64,000 nucleotides of DNA from Isoetes taiwanensis (GCA_021234155.1 JAJEKV010000056.1:6510932-6574931); one strand, 5' to 3'. Counted from the first letter of the stretch, positions 33,725 through 45,049 are shown. Numbers and translations are program-made. The notes: generated by a model from the sequence alone, not told the origin.

Positions 33725-34978
33725 ATGTCCCTTCAGATATTGTATCAGGTAAGGCAAGACAACTGAGAAGTGATTCTCGGATTGGCAACGACCGACATTA
33801 GCTGAGAGCTGCAATACGGTGAATCACTGACCGGTTTTCTTACCCTTACAATATCATGGTTGGGAAGTGATTTTAAGCTCACCGCTCATGGCTATGGCGC
33901 TATGATTTTGATCTCTGTTTAGTTTTGACCTCTGTTTTCCTTTCATAGCTGTTCTTCACCTACTGTACAAGGTCGGAACAAGAAGCAAAACAGCAAATAG
34001 CTGTTCTTCAGAATCTGTACACAGTCGGACGGAACAAACAGCAATACAAATTTCTGATTCTGTGTTTCAGTTACCGGATCAACAGGTAATCAGGAATCTT
34101 CATACCTGATTAGCGTTCCGGGATATTGGCCATGCCACATGAATTCAAATAGACCACCGGAAAAAATCACGACCAGCCATGATAAGTGTGTGAGAAGTAG
34201 GGTTCCTTTAGATATAAAAATCCTGAACCGTACGCATATTTTTAAAGGCATTAAAATCCAGGTACAATGCAGACAATACAATGCAAATACATATAGGTCT
34301 ATTCCCAAACAGGAAACTAGCTACTAAAAGCAATTGTCATGTTTTGCCATTGCAGTAAGCAAAGGAAGTAAGGGATTTATGTAATTGAGAAACAGATGTC
34401 GCACTCCATGGAATCCTAAGCTATTGGAGCTGCTGCAACATAAAGACTTGTTTGTAAATGTAAACGCTGAATAAATGGCTTTGGGCGGTTTCTCTATAAT
34501 CTGCAGCAAACTGTTGGTCAGTAATTGCTGGTGGTGTTGGCAGTTGGTTGGCATGTACCTGCTGTAAAGAGAGAGGGAGGGCAAGGACAAGCTGTTTGCA
34601 ACAAAAATGAGGTTTGTTTGCAACAACAGAGAGGTTTTATACTAATAATGAAATTTTTGTCAAGAAATGCATGCTTCTTTCACCAGCCACAGTACCATGA
34701 AACCTGATTGAGAATAAAGAGCTATGACCTAGCGATGACCTTGCAAAAATATAAGGAAAGTATACATATATAAAGTTTGCCTGCTTGGTTTAGTTTGATT
34801 AGACTTGCCTGCATTAGTAGCCATCACTTTGTTCCATTGCCAGAAGGCATCATGTAAATCAACAAGAAGGAAACTGTAACATGATAAAATAAAAATACGA
34901 TAGTGGGACTTAAACCCATCTTGATTGCTATATACTGAAAGAAGCATTGAAATCTAAACATGGGGGGCACAAATTACC
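33725..34978. other. Spacer; probable 3' flank of the SufE-BolA gene
   Basis: No gene is supported. The last few hundred bases lie downstream of the minus-strand SufE-BolA gene and may be its 3' UTR. A B-box-like GATGGGTTTAAGTCCCAC lies on the minus strand at about 34903-34920. Confidence 0.45.
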
Positions 34979-36046
34979 TCAAACCGCTCCCTGTCTGTCT
35001 CTCTCCATTTCTGCTGGTGTTCTTGCAATAATGGACAAAGCATGAAGGCCAGTTTGAAGTTCGTCTTGCAGCAGATCATACACAAGCCTGTGCCTTTTTA
35101 CCAGCGTACGCCCTTCAAACTTGTCAGACGCAACCTTCAAATTGAAATGTGTTTCCCCAGAACTTCCTCTAACGCCAGCATGTCCAGCATGTTGATGTGA
35201 AACATCCTCCACTTCTAATACCATTGGCTCCAATTCTTCCTCCATCTTCCTTAATATCCTATCCCTCCTTGACAAAGATGGTTTTGAAAGGTCAGGAACA
35301 TCTACTGCACTTCCCATTTCTGTTTTCGGTGTTGCCAATGCAGAATTACCTCCAGACTCAGCCTCACCTTGAAAATTCTGTTCTTTCCCTCCACACTCTC
35401 TTGATGAGACACTGCCAGTTTGACTCTCCATATAGAGTTGCAAGGTCTTTTATATCAATTTAAACATATTAAAAAACCCATTACTTCTAGACGGTGTAAG
35501 GCTTTGTTTCAGTCCTAGCATCTGAATAAAATCTGGACCTAATCTCAAAACATCTACAGCATTCGACCCAGATAAACCCTCTATCAATAAGGCTGCAAGT
35601 CCTTTAGTCAAGACAGAATCAGAATCAGCCTCTAAAAATAGCCGACCTTCTCCGTCCAACCAGGCCCGAACCCAAATCTGTGAAACGCATCCCTCCACCT
35701 TGTTTTCCTTGGTTTTGAACTCCTCTGATAGTGGGTTCAGCTTCTCAGCATAATGAATCAACTGCTGGTATTTGGCACGGGGCTCCGGAACCGCTTCAAA
35801 AAGCTTAACGATTTCCAAAAGCTTGAAAGGAATATTAAGACCTTCATGTGCAGTTTCCTTTGCTATGGCGGAGGGGCTGTCATTTAAGGAAAATGTAGAG
35901 GAGAGCTTATGAGAAGGAGAGGAGATGCGAAGGTCGGCTATGGCGGAACGGGACAGGCAGATCCGGCAGCTCCCAAGCCCAACCCTAAAAGAAAAGGGGA
36001 GATGGTGCGGAAGAAGGGTAAAGGAGTGAAGCAAGGTATTGCTCAT
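34979..36046 (-). CDS. SUFE1: SufE-BolA fusion, plastid iron-sulfur assembly; in-frame TAA
   Basis: SufE accepts sulfur from cysteine desulfurase for plastid iron-sulfur cluster assembly, and the fused BolA domain is linked to regulation through glutaredoxin. The frame starts at 36046 with a Ser/Leu-rich, transit-peptide-like N-terminus. The SufE domain follows (KLLEIVKLFEAVPEPRAKYQ at about residues 76-95, the sulfur-accepting cysteine in VEGCVSQIWVRAW, GLAALLIEGLSG). After a linker comes BolA (HAGHAGVRGSSGETHFNLKV, then FEGRTLVKRHRLVYDLLQDE and GLHALSI), ending TGA at 34979. No introns are seen. The same reading phase runs through, except for TAA at 35450-35452 where related proteins are expected to have a sense codon, most simply CAA. 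Both halves are otherwise intact, so this is a recent pseudogene, a readthrough case, or an error. Confidence 0.85.
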
Positions 36047-36277
36047 TTTTGTGTGTGGCTTTTCATCTATCGGCTAAAATGGACATGGACATTTCAAGGG
36101 GAGGGTCACCAGGAGGGTTCCAAATCCGCTTTCTTTTGCGGAAAAAGCTCCTCGCCGTTGGATTTGTTTTCTAACGTCTTTGGTCCTTGCTTTGCTTTGC
36201 TTCTATGTATACACGAATGTCAATTTACTTGACATTTTTGAGATGGAAACAGGGCGACGCGTGGAGCACGGAGGAAG
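36047..36277. other. Upstream flank of SufE-BolA gene
   Basis: This stretch lies 5' of the gene on the minus strand and would hold its promoter. No TATA box or other site stands out enough to call. Confidence 0.4.
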
Positions 36278-36449
36278 ACAGTTAGGTTCAATTCCGTCGC
36301 CATAATGTCGGGTAAAAAACTAGAATGTTGGGTAAAAAGTTTGAACGTCAGGTAAATGCAAAAAACTAAAATTTATTAACATTCAGCAAAAGAAACGCGC
36401 CACGTGGCAAGGCGCTACTGGTGGATGCGGGGGAATTGAACCTAACTGT
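36278..36449. repeat. Short inverted repeat (MITE-like) with B-box-like arms
   Basis: ACAGTTAGGTTCAATTCC (36278-36295) faces its reverse complement at 36432-36449, with about 136 bases between. The arms contain GGTTCAATTCC, a B-box-like string. Boundaries beyond the arms are unclear. Confidence 0.6.
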
Positions 36450-37014
36450 TTTTTACGGTTCTTTGCTTTGTTTTATAGGTGCTCGAGGTTGTCCGCGAAG
36501 ACACATGGAGCCTAACCGTCCCCTTGTGTCGCGCCAATGGACATTCATCGCATGTCATAGGGCCCCGGTCGCGAGGGTTATAGGCCCTGTCATCGTGTAT
36601 TATCCATGATCATGAGAACCCCCTCTTACGCACGATCCAACGTCCTGCGCGCGTTGAAGGTCTCCCTCCCTCCCTCCTTTTTTTTTTTCTTGTTGCTTAG
36701 GCAACTGGCTATGCCGCCGCACTGACCTGACTTTCCCATTGCCAAATGTCGCCCACTGTTTCTGTGACATTTAATAGTAACATTTTGATGGGCCTCATTG
36801 TATTGTTTACAATTTGCTTTCTGTTGTGCGATCCTTTATTGCAATTTCCAGACGTGTTGGATATTTTAGTGTTGGAATTCTTATTTTTGTTCGATTTAAT
36901 ATTGCAATGTTGTTTAGTGCCATAGCAATTGTTTAAGCAACAAACTGTGTGGCTATAAATCCAAGAAAATTCTTGTTCACATACAAATTAATAAAAATTG
37001 TTTGAACATCAAGC
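36450..37014. other. Spacer with CT-rich tract
   Basis: No gene recognised. A (CCCT)n-like tract followed by a T-run lies at about 36660-36690. Confidence 0.5.
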
Positions 37015-37620
37015 TACTTGGCCCCTCTCATCGACAGTTTCATCAACGTCGTAAGCTGTTGAATCAGCCGCATCAGTTTGAGCATCTGGTGGCCCAAGTG
37101 TCGTAGGGAAAGCAGGTGTACAACTTGAAACTTGTAAGTGGGGAAGGTCAATCTAATCCAAGAAAGAATACACAAATGAAAGCCACAATCGTGTAAGCTA
37201 GCAAATAGAATACACTTCAAAGTGGATACATCATAAAGAATACCCAACAAAAAATTTGCATGTAGCTTTGTCATCTCTCTTCAGTTGTTGCAAACCTAAC
37301 ATCCATGTCCTTGGACTTGGATATTATGCCAGAGGCAATCCCATTTTCAGCCATCCCTATAATTACTCGAGCCTTGTCAACTGCCATGACATCGTCATAA
37401 CTAGTATGTAAATCAACATACCTCACCCATGCTTGAGTGTCCATTCTCAACTAATTCCCATCCTCCAGCTCTTCTTCAAGCATCCTAGCCAAATTAGTTC
37501 CCATGACATTGTGGCAAGACAGATACCTTAAACCATTGGGCTCGAAGATTATTCCGATCTAACCGTTGGCAACCATTAGATCTGATAGAGGTTAAAGTTG
37601 TAACTTGCAGCATCTTGAAA
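37015..37620 (-). pseudogene. Unrecognised gene fragment, minus strand
   Basis: On the minus strand a frame from about 37600 to 37275 reads GLRYLSCHNVMGTNLARMLE, a stop after EDGN, then RMDTQAWVRYVDLHTSYDDV and ARVIIGMAENGIASGII. A possible last exon follows a TTAG acceptor at about 37155 and ends DAADSTAYDVDETVDERGAK with a stop at about 37015. Composition looks protein-like, but I do not recognise the family, and at least two stops break the first part. Confidence 0.35.
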
Positions 37621-38658
37621 TATTCCAAAGATTATCAGTGATAATCTTCAGAATATTCCTTATTGAGATGATAATCTTCAAAATATTCCCTCATTAAAAA
37701 GCCTAAACAGATAAAAATTTATAATGTTTACTGCGAGAAGAAACATAAACATAAACTGGTTATAAACAGTTTTGTTGCCATCTCTTGAAATGACTCTAGG
37801 CTCTTGAGATCATGTCGGCTACCTGAATGAACATTGCACATCTCCATTGCTGCTTACTACACTTTTTCAAATCATACCCTAAGACCCTGTATATTTTCTT
37901 ATCCTTATTAGCACATGGCATCTGCAAACCTATTTATCATTAGATGCAGTAAGTAAGTCATCTAAGCACAAAAACATCAGTCTGCTTTCGATTTTCCTAC
38001 AAAACTTTATCAGAAATCTAATTCCTGAGACATGAATCACTGGACATATTCATTTCTGCTTATTGGCCTCCTTAAAATCATACTCTGGAAACCCTGTATA
38101 TTTTCTTAGCCTTCTTAGCAGCGAATATGCTCTTGGCAAAATATACACGACCTTACCAAAAGGTTTCAAACCGGAAGCTGCATCTGCAAAACATGATTTC
38201 AAGGGATGGCTTCGCCACATCCGACTAGCTTTAGAAAAAGAGGCGCCACTTTGCTTTCATGCATTCGGGCCTGCCTTTGCTCTACTGAAAACCAAGATGT
38301 GCTTCGGGATTCGCATTGTTTGATGCATCACGAACATGCACATGTATGTAAATCTGCAAAAAAAAATGTAGAAACAAGCAACACGCATGTAAATCTGCAA
38401 AAAAATGTAGAAACAAACAATCTTTGCAAAGAAACAATAAAACAGAAAGAATCATACATAATGCTGCTTGGAAAAACGGTGCCTCTGGCTTGCTTGTCGT
38501 TGCTTTCAGGCTGCGTTGGCCTTGCCAGCCCTTGAATGGCCTCTAAACCTTGGCCGGATCGGCATCAGAAAACTCTGTGTAAACAATGTGAACAGTGAAA
38601 CCCTGGTCGCCGTCCATTTTTTATTCCTTTTTCCAATCTTCTCACCCAATGGTTTAAG
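37621..38658. other. Spacer, no supported gene
   Basis: AT-rich DNA. A short direct repeat is present at 38345-38415, where ACATGTAAATCTGCAAAAA-like strings occur twice. Nothing else was found. Confidence 0.5.
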
Positions 38659-38761
38659 GGAGGTCAACCTCCCCTTCACGGGGGTTATGCAAATAACCCT
38701 CTCGGTCTAACGGCCTCGAGGGTTATTTTGCATAACCCCCTTGAAGGGGAGGTTAACCTCC
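38659..38761. repeat. Inverted repeat made of nested palindromes
   Basis: Arms at 38659-38702 and 38718-38761 are nearly perfect reverse complements around a 15-base spacer. Each arm starts with its own palindrome (GGAGGTCAACCTCC and GGAGGTTAACCTCC). It lies just downstream of the pogo-like transposase relic. Confidence 0.85.
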
Positions 38762-38926
38762 TCATCGCTTGCAAGGTGAGGCAATTATGGCCTCTTTAGT
38801 TGGGATCGGTTGGGATTGGCCTTACAGGTGGTATATGTAAGATGAGACCTTCCTATCATGGCCTGGCTGCAAAGCACATATTCTTCCTCCTCATTGGCAT
38901 CTTTATGCCCTACTACTATAGGGGTT

Positions 38927-40870
38927 TTACCTGCCATGACCCGCACCATGGTTGACCTCGAGTCTTTTTCGTTTGGCATCCATAATGGTTGCCATTTGGC
39001 ATCCAATTGAATATGGATGCCAAACTTGACATCCCATGGGGGTACATGAAGTCCCTAAACCTCTTAGTGATGACCTCAAATTGAGCATCGACCTTCCTTT
39101 TATTCTCTCTTTCTTTTCCCCCTTCATTTGGGCTCTCTTTTTGTCTTCGCCTCTTAAAGACCTCTTTCTTAAAGCCTCAGCTTTCTTATCCTTTAGCTTC
39201 TCAGCTCTCTGCCTTTTATCTTCGGCCCTCATTTCCTTTTCTAGTCTCAGCTTATCAGAAAAGGCTACACTGGTAATGTGCACCAAGCCATGCATTTCAA
39301 GCCTCTTGCCCTTCCTTCTAAAAGTCTGCTCTTGTGTTGACTGTGGTTATGGTATCAACAGGTTGTGACTTGGAATTCGGCTCATTTCCAAGACAATGAC
39401 CAGATGCTTTAAATGTTGATGGCATATTGCTCCCGTGCTCCAAAGTTAGGGTTAAAGCATGCTCATTACCCGAGTTCACATGCTCAACAAGGCGGGTCAT
39501 TATATGCTAAAAACCTGCTGCCAAATGCCCTTCGTGTGGATTCGATGGCCAAGATTAAAGAACTCGTACCTCATATGGTCAACTTCATCATCCTATATTA
39601 TATTGGGTATTTCATCAAGATGCTGCTCATGTTCATCACTCTCTTCATTATCATCTTCTACCTCAAATCTTAAGGTACATGTTCAGCTACACTTGGCCCA
39701 TCTCCCTTTGGCCACAAGCTTGGTTATATGGCCATTCAATTGGAGATGCTTTGACCTCAGTGCAGTCAAAGGAAAATATTTCAATGGCCAACAAACAAGA
39801 CCTTATGTTTTCTGGAGTTAGCTCTGCTACAATAGAATGGGATATTATCCCTACAATTTCCTCTCTTTTAGGTTCTTGCCTGCACTTCATGACCATGTAG
39901 TTTGCTCTCATCCTCTTGAAAGCAGCCTTGAAGGGAGCAAAGCATGCGACATCCAACGGTTGCAACTTATGGAAAGTGTGGCCTTGAAGCAAGGCAAAAT
40001 GACTGTCTTATTCCTTAGCATTCAGAATAACTTCCAAGTCCACATGACTGCCCATCTAGTAGGATCAGATGTGGCCTTTGTGGTAAGACACCCCTAGGCG
40101 GTCTTAAAGTGAGTGAGCCATGACTTGAATAGCTCTATTGTTATCCATGCATTTGGCTGCACTGTTTAAACACCCCCTTCCTCACACCTACTATGTACAA
40201 GTTTGGCAGCCTAAATGCTTCGGCATTAACACATATTAGGATGGTTACCCATTTTCTGGTATTCATAACAACCTCACTTACATCTCATGCACCTTTCCTT
40301 GCTATGATCTTCAAATCCAAACCTTGCCCGCCTGTATGCCAGTCTCATCAGCACCCCAAACCTTGAATGAAAGGAATTGGAATTCATTATAATTATGTTT
40401 AAGCCCCATATAGAATATGTCCAAATTATGTTGTTTTATGGCCAGTGTCTGAGCTCTTTCTAATGTTTGTGCACTCCCCAAAAAGATCCCGGGATGTCAT
40501 GGCTTGAATAATTTCCACCATTTATTGCCTGGAATCCTATTATCCATGCTATTGTTGGACATACGTGCTGCCTTTTCCTTTGGCACCAAGAGTAACCCCT
40601 ATCTCCATTGCTACTCTGTCCAATATCCATGTAACAAGTTCCTCTTCTTGCTCATAACTTAATAAATGACGATGCTTCTTCTGCTTATGAATGATCTGTC
40701 CATATTATCTGTCTCTTATTCCCGACTTAGGTATGATAGACCTCCTAGAGGCCACTATAATAGAGATACCATATTCATTAACATTTTCTATGTAGTCTAG
40801 CATTTGTTGTTCCCCTCTTGGTACTTGGATTGGTTCAGGTTTACCATCTTAGTTCGCGAAAATGGTTTCA
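38927..40870 (-). pseudogene. Pogo/CENP-B-type DDE transposase relic
   Basis: A cut-and-paste transposase of the Tc1/mariner superfamily, DDE_1 type, read on the minus strand with many frame breaks. The CENP-B-like helix-turn-helix region is at about 40680-40440 (EEELVTWILDRVAMEIGVTL, WWKLFK, HPGIFLGSAQTLERAQTLA). The first catalytic Asp is in WGADETGIQAG at about 40350. WVTILICVNAEAFRLPNLYI follows at about 40230-40290 and ELFKSWLTHF at about 40110-40140. The segment HKLQPLDVACFAPFKAAFKR at about 39900-39970 is typical for the family. The tail has a basic, charged region (EKEMRAEDKRQRAEKLKDKK at about 39230). Terminal inverted repeats were not found. Dead copy. Confidence 0.8.
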
Positions 40871-41279
40871 AGTCCTAGAAAATTTTCGTACAACTTAATC
40901 AACATGTTCGTGATCATTTTCAGAGTACAATTTCTTATAAAAATGAGATCAACATGAATTTTTCCTACAAATTAAAAATCAGCAAGATCAACATTACAAA
41001 ATTGTATGGTCAAAGATGACAATTTTCTAGTAGGTCAACGTGAAGTTTATGGAGAGCTTGGTATCCCCTTCAGTTGTAGGCTTCTTCACATGATGGTTTT
41101 TGAATTTTCGCAGACTAGAGACATGGCTATCAACACATCTAAAGACGTTAAATCTGCCTCAATATCAATCTCTGAAAGCATTAGGGGACAACTTCTTCCT
41201 AATAATGTTTGGCAGTGAAACTATAGTAGATAAAATAGTGGCACGAGCAGTGGATTTATTTATAGGGACCCTGGCTTCT
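40871..41279. other. Spacer, no supported gene
   Basis: AT-rich DNA between the transposase relic and the next MITE. Confidence 0.5.
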
Positions 41280-41602
41280 GGGTGAAAGCATGCTACGGTG
41301 TACCACTTTTGGAACCCTCAAAAGTACCTTCACGGGGTACTTTTAAAACTGGTACTTTTTGTTCTTTCTTTCTATTAAAATCAATTCAAAACTTTTGAAT
41401 TGAAGGTCAATAACATGTCAATCTATAGTATTAGATGATAACAATACTATTAGAGACTAAAATTAATGAATCAACTCTCAAACTTATTGTTTATTGAGAC
41501 ATTTATGCAAGTTCCCAGTACCCAACGTTGGGTACTTTTTTGGGTAGTTTTGTACTCTCTAAAAAGAACTTTAGATGGTACATTTTTAGCATGCTTTCAC
41601 CC
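41280..41602. mobile_element. MITE with 16-bp TIRs and TTCT target duplication
   Basis: Terminal inverted repeats GGGTGAAAGCATGCTA (41280-41295) and its exact reverse complement (41587-41602) are flanked by TTCT on both sides (41276-41279 and 41603-41606). The inside is rich in GGTAC and GTACTTTT strings and has no coding capacity. The 4-bp duplication is tentative. The 323-bp length fits a non-autonomous DNA transposon. Confidence 0.8.
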
Positions 41603-42070
41603 TTCTATCCTAACCAAATGTCAGTTGTTGAAATACCCTGTTGGTTTGAAATTGAACACCTACCACCGGACATGGTAGCGCCAGAGTTTCGAGAAACTAT
41701 TCGATACTCTGGGAACTGATGTTTCACATCCCAGGCAATATGTATATACTTAAGGGGGTAGCAATAAAGAGTGGCAACTGCAGCTTTAAATTTCCATTAA
41801 GGCTTATCAATAATTGGGAGATTAGGAGAATGTTTTCCAATTTGAAAATGGAGGGATTAATAGCTCCAGGCAATACAAAATTTAAAGAGCTCAGTCTAGA
41901 ACCATCGTTGTCCAAGCAAAATGTGGGCACTTTCACAGCAATAAAAGTGATGTCTTAAACAAAAGTGTGAGTTTAGGACGAGTTCATAATTGCGTAGCCC
42001 CCCCTTTTAAAAGTATTGAAACAAGTGCATTTCCAAGAAAAGATAGACCCTCTCAGTACTTGTTATCCCT

Positions 42071-42106
42071 CTTGTCGATTGGTCTCTGTGGACGATAAAA
42101 CTATTC
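42071..42106 (+). mobile_element. LINE-A 3' tip (about 36 bases)
   Basis: CGATTGGTCTCTGTGGACGA and TAAAACTATTC are the last bases of the LINE-A consensus. The copy touches the next inverted-repeat element without a gap. Confidence 0.7.
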
Positions 42107-42578
42107 ACACAAACCATTAACATCCAACATATAAAAATTAAATTCCCAACACATACCATTGGGTCCAACACATTTAAATTAAAATCCCCCTTAAACCCCC
42201 TTTGGTTTGGGTGCATATTCACACGGGGGGTGACGTAGGGCAGCGAGAGCCCTCATAATTGTATTTTGCACGTACGAAATCAACACCATATAGTCTTCCG
42301 CTTGAAATCTTATAGTATTTTGCGAATCTAGTTATACAGTATAGCAAATTTTGTACTTGCATACCCCACAAACGAGGAACTTTACGTACGGTGTAGATTA
42401 AGGAATAAGGGGTGAATATGCCTATCCAACAGCTCTCGTTGCCCGGAGTCACCCCCCGTGTGAATATGCACCCAAACCAAAGGGGGTTTAAGGGGAATTT
42501 TAAATTTAAATGTGTTGGACCCAATGGTATGTGTTGGGGGATTTAATTTTTATATGTTGGATGTTAATGGTTTGTGTT
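42107..42578. mobile_element. MITE-like element with about 145-bp inverted arms
   Basis: Left arm 42107-42248 and right arm 42433-42578 are almost exact reverse complements (ends ACACAAACCATTAACATCC), with a 184-base spacer. There is no coding frame. It begins directly at the last base of the LINE-A tip. The high arm identity suggests a young element or a recent inverted duplication. Confidence 0.8.
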
Positions 42579-42594
42579 GCAAAAAAAATTTTTT

Positions 42595-42609
42595 GGCCCC
42601 TTCGGGGCC
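42595..42609. repeat. GGCCCC-TTC-GGGGCC hairpin
   Basis: A perfect 6-bp stem with a short loop after an A/T run, just outside the MITE-like element. It resembles the CCCTTCGGGG core of the LINE-A 3' stem-loop, but no further LINE sequence is present. Confidence 0.7.
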
Positions 42610-43262
42610 TTAGGGACGTCACCCCCTCACCCCCTCCCCGGTGTGACAAAAATTTTAGAATTCAAACCAGAAAAAAACTAGAATTTATTTGAGGCTTTCA
42701 TCACCTGTAGCTTTTGAATTTGGTCACAATAAAACAAATAGAACATAAGTAAAAGTTACCATAAAGATAGAGCAAATTGATCCCATTATTCTGAAAGTCA
42801 TAAAGTTTGCAACACCCATACACAAACATTTTTCAACTGGAATTTAACAGCAGCCTTTGGCCTCCATGGATTCTTGTGGTGAGAAACCAAAGTGGGAAAC
42901 TTTTCTGCTTATTAGCACAAGGATCTAGAAGCCTTGGAATTTGCTTAATAACTGCCTCAAAATCTAAAAATGCATGGTAATTTTTTGCAAGCTTCATTCG
43001 GAATGAGCCATAAAACAATATCCAATAGCGCAATCCTGTATTAATCAGCTGGTAGGATGTGAAAGCCTACCAAACCCGGCCGAAAAATTGCTGTTTTAGC
43101 ATAAATAACTTAACCAAACATATCCATATCATACACTATGAAAAAGATCTCGGATAGAGCTTTCCAACGCAATAAAAATCATCTTAAACAGAGCTCTGGA
43201 TCAAAAGTTATGATAAGAAATGTGTTGCTGGCGGGGAAACTGCACTATATGCGCCCTTCAAG

Positions 43263-43459
43263 CCCTTCATGTGCCCATTATGCACCACACACACAAAAAG
43301 AGGGCTTTTGTTGTGAGTCATTGGTTGTTGACCATTGAAAAAAAGGGCTAAAATCAATGGCCCTTCATGTGCCCATTATGCACCACACGCATAAAAAAGG
43401 GGCTTTTGTTGTGAGCCACTGGTTGTTGACCATTGAAAAAAAAAGGCTAAAATCAATGG
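43263..43459. repeat. 98-bp tandem duplication
   Basis: Two copies, each starting CCCTTCATGTGCCCATTATG, with about 8 differences. No function is apparent. Confidence 0.9.
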
Positions 43460-43563
43460 CTCAGAAATGGTGCACTCTAGATATACGCATTAGTACATCC
43501 ATTTGAATACATCACGAAATCATAGGAAAACCTTAGTGAAAAGCGTACAAAAACACAAAGCAA

Positions 43564-43612
43564 ACCCCCTGTTATTATGCTACATATTCTATTCTAATCT
43601 ATTCTATTCTTT
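43564..43612 (+). repeat. Repeat X relic with TATTC-type tail
   Basis: AACCCCCTGTTATTATGCTAC then ATATTC and several TATTC/TAATC units. It matches the end of repeat X at 53580-53606 and shows that the repeat can carry the same tail type as LINE-A. Confidence 0.55.
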
Positions 43613-44139
43613 TACATCTGATAACAAGTTATCTCTCCGACAGGGTCTTCTCTACAAAGGAATTCATCTTCTGAAGGGGTTCAGTGGCGTGGTGCTGCCT
43701 AAACACAAAGCAAAGGCTAGAAATATTGTTAGAAAAAGAAGAGACTCTGCAAACACAACATCCGTAATGAATGTAGATGTGGCTCCCCAATCAACAACAA
43801 TGTTGTCTAAGTGTATTGCAAAAATAACCTCTATTGAGAAAGGTGTCCAACACGGTAACATTGCAGTTGTTTTAGATAGAGAAACAAGGGAAGGAGTAAT
43901 CTAGAAACGAGATTAATTATACACAAGGACAATATCAATATGTCAAATGTGGAAACAATAATGCCCGTTTGATTTAAAAAAAACAAAAGGGAGGGGGAGG
44001 GGGTGTCGAGGCAAATTTAAGCAAATGTGATGAAACGAAGAAAGAAAGAAAAAAAAAAAAAAAAAACTTCAATCTCTTGTGCGAGCAGCTCTTATGATAT
44101 CGAGCTACCATTGATATCAGTGTCCGGGAGATGGCCAGT

Positions 44140-45049
44140 TTACTATGAACTGTGAGTTGGAATATCAGAAGGGTAAAATCCTCAAAGTTCAAGAGCAACA
44201 GACTATCAACAACTATCAAGAGAATGAAACCAGACATAGTGTGCTTCCAAGAACATATATGTAAGCAGGAAGAAGTTGATAACATTCAAGATATTAGGTA
44301 GTGAATATATTGGAATTGTTATAATGTATCATGCCAAACTATGTAGTTCAAAGTCATTTTAATTCAATAAGGCCCTTTTTCCATGAGCTGCAAGTCTTAT
44401 ATTTCAGCAAATGCATTGTGGCCACATAAGGTATTAAACCAAAATTGTTTTTCCATTACTAGGTTTAAGACATGTCTCATGAGGCTTTTGTACACAGAGC
44501 AGTCCTATTTTCTTCCGAGGGAATCCCCCTGCCATAAAATAAGACACCATTCCTCCATCAATCAAAAGCATTTGCTTCCTTCATTTCTGCCTCAAATCAT
44601 GCTTCACGCTTAGCTTAAGAGGATATGGCATGTCTTATTTGTAGCAGTGGAAAAGCGCTTTTCATAAGAGATACCACCACAAATCCAAAATGTGGCAGTC
44701 GCCAACATTGCCATAAAGATATACGATAGTCATATTTTGTTGGTGCTGTAGAAAAGGGGTCTAATAGCATCAGTGAAGGAAAGGTCTGATGCAGGTACAC
44801 TGATAGCATAGAAAAATACATACAAGGTGACTACGTCTATGGCGGACAAAATTTAGACGATGATCCATTATCATGTAGCGGTAGAACAACCAAGCACAAG
44901 GAATTCTGAATGTGTATGTGTCATTAAAGATTCTAGGAAAAGAGGGCCACTATGGGCAACTCAGAGACACAAGTTAAAGAATCTTAGTGACCAGATAGCA
45001 TGATTGATGCTTGGAGACTTTAACATGATAGAGGCAGTTGATATAGATG
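44140..45049 (+). mobile_element. LINE endonuclease fragment, plus strand
   Basis: The N-terminal piece reads VSWNIRRVKSSKF and KRMKPDIVCFQEHI (44152-44270), typical of AP-type LINE endonucleases. The later piece reads LMLGDFNMIEAVDIDEK (about 45005-45050) with the conserved GDFN box. Between about 44310 and 44870 the sequence is not recognisable and may be an insertion. The right side is cut by the tail of a minus-strand LINE-B at 45050. The family could be L1-type. Confidence 0.6.

Larger units (their letters stand above)
42610..44139. other. Spacer with tandem repeat and repeat X relic
   Basis: No gene supported. It holds the 98-bp tandem duplication (43263-43459), a piece of repeat X with a (TATTC)n-like tail (43564-43612) and an A-run near 44047-44066. 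Confidence 0.5.

Noticed and set aside
35430-35470. Short intron that would remove the TAA in SufE-BolA
   Set aside because: The only GT...AG pair in reach gives an intron of about 31 bases and would delete residues that look conserved (FFNMFKL).
39036-39368. 110-codon plus-strand frame rich in Leu and Ser
   Set aside because: Antisense of the charged tail of the pogo-type transposase relic.
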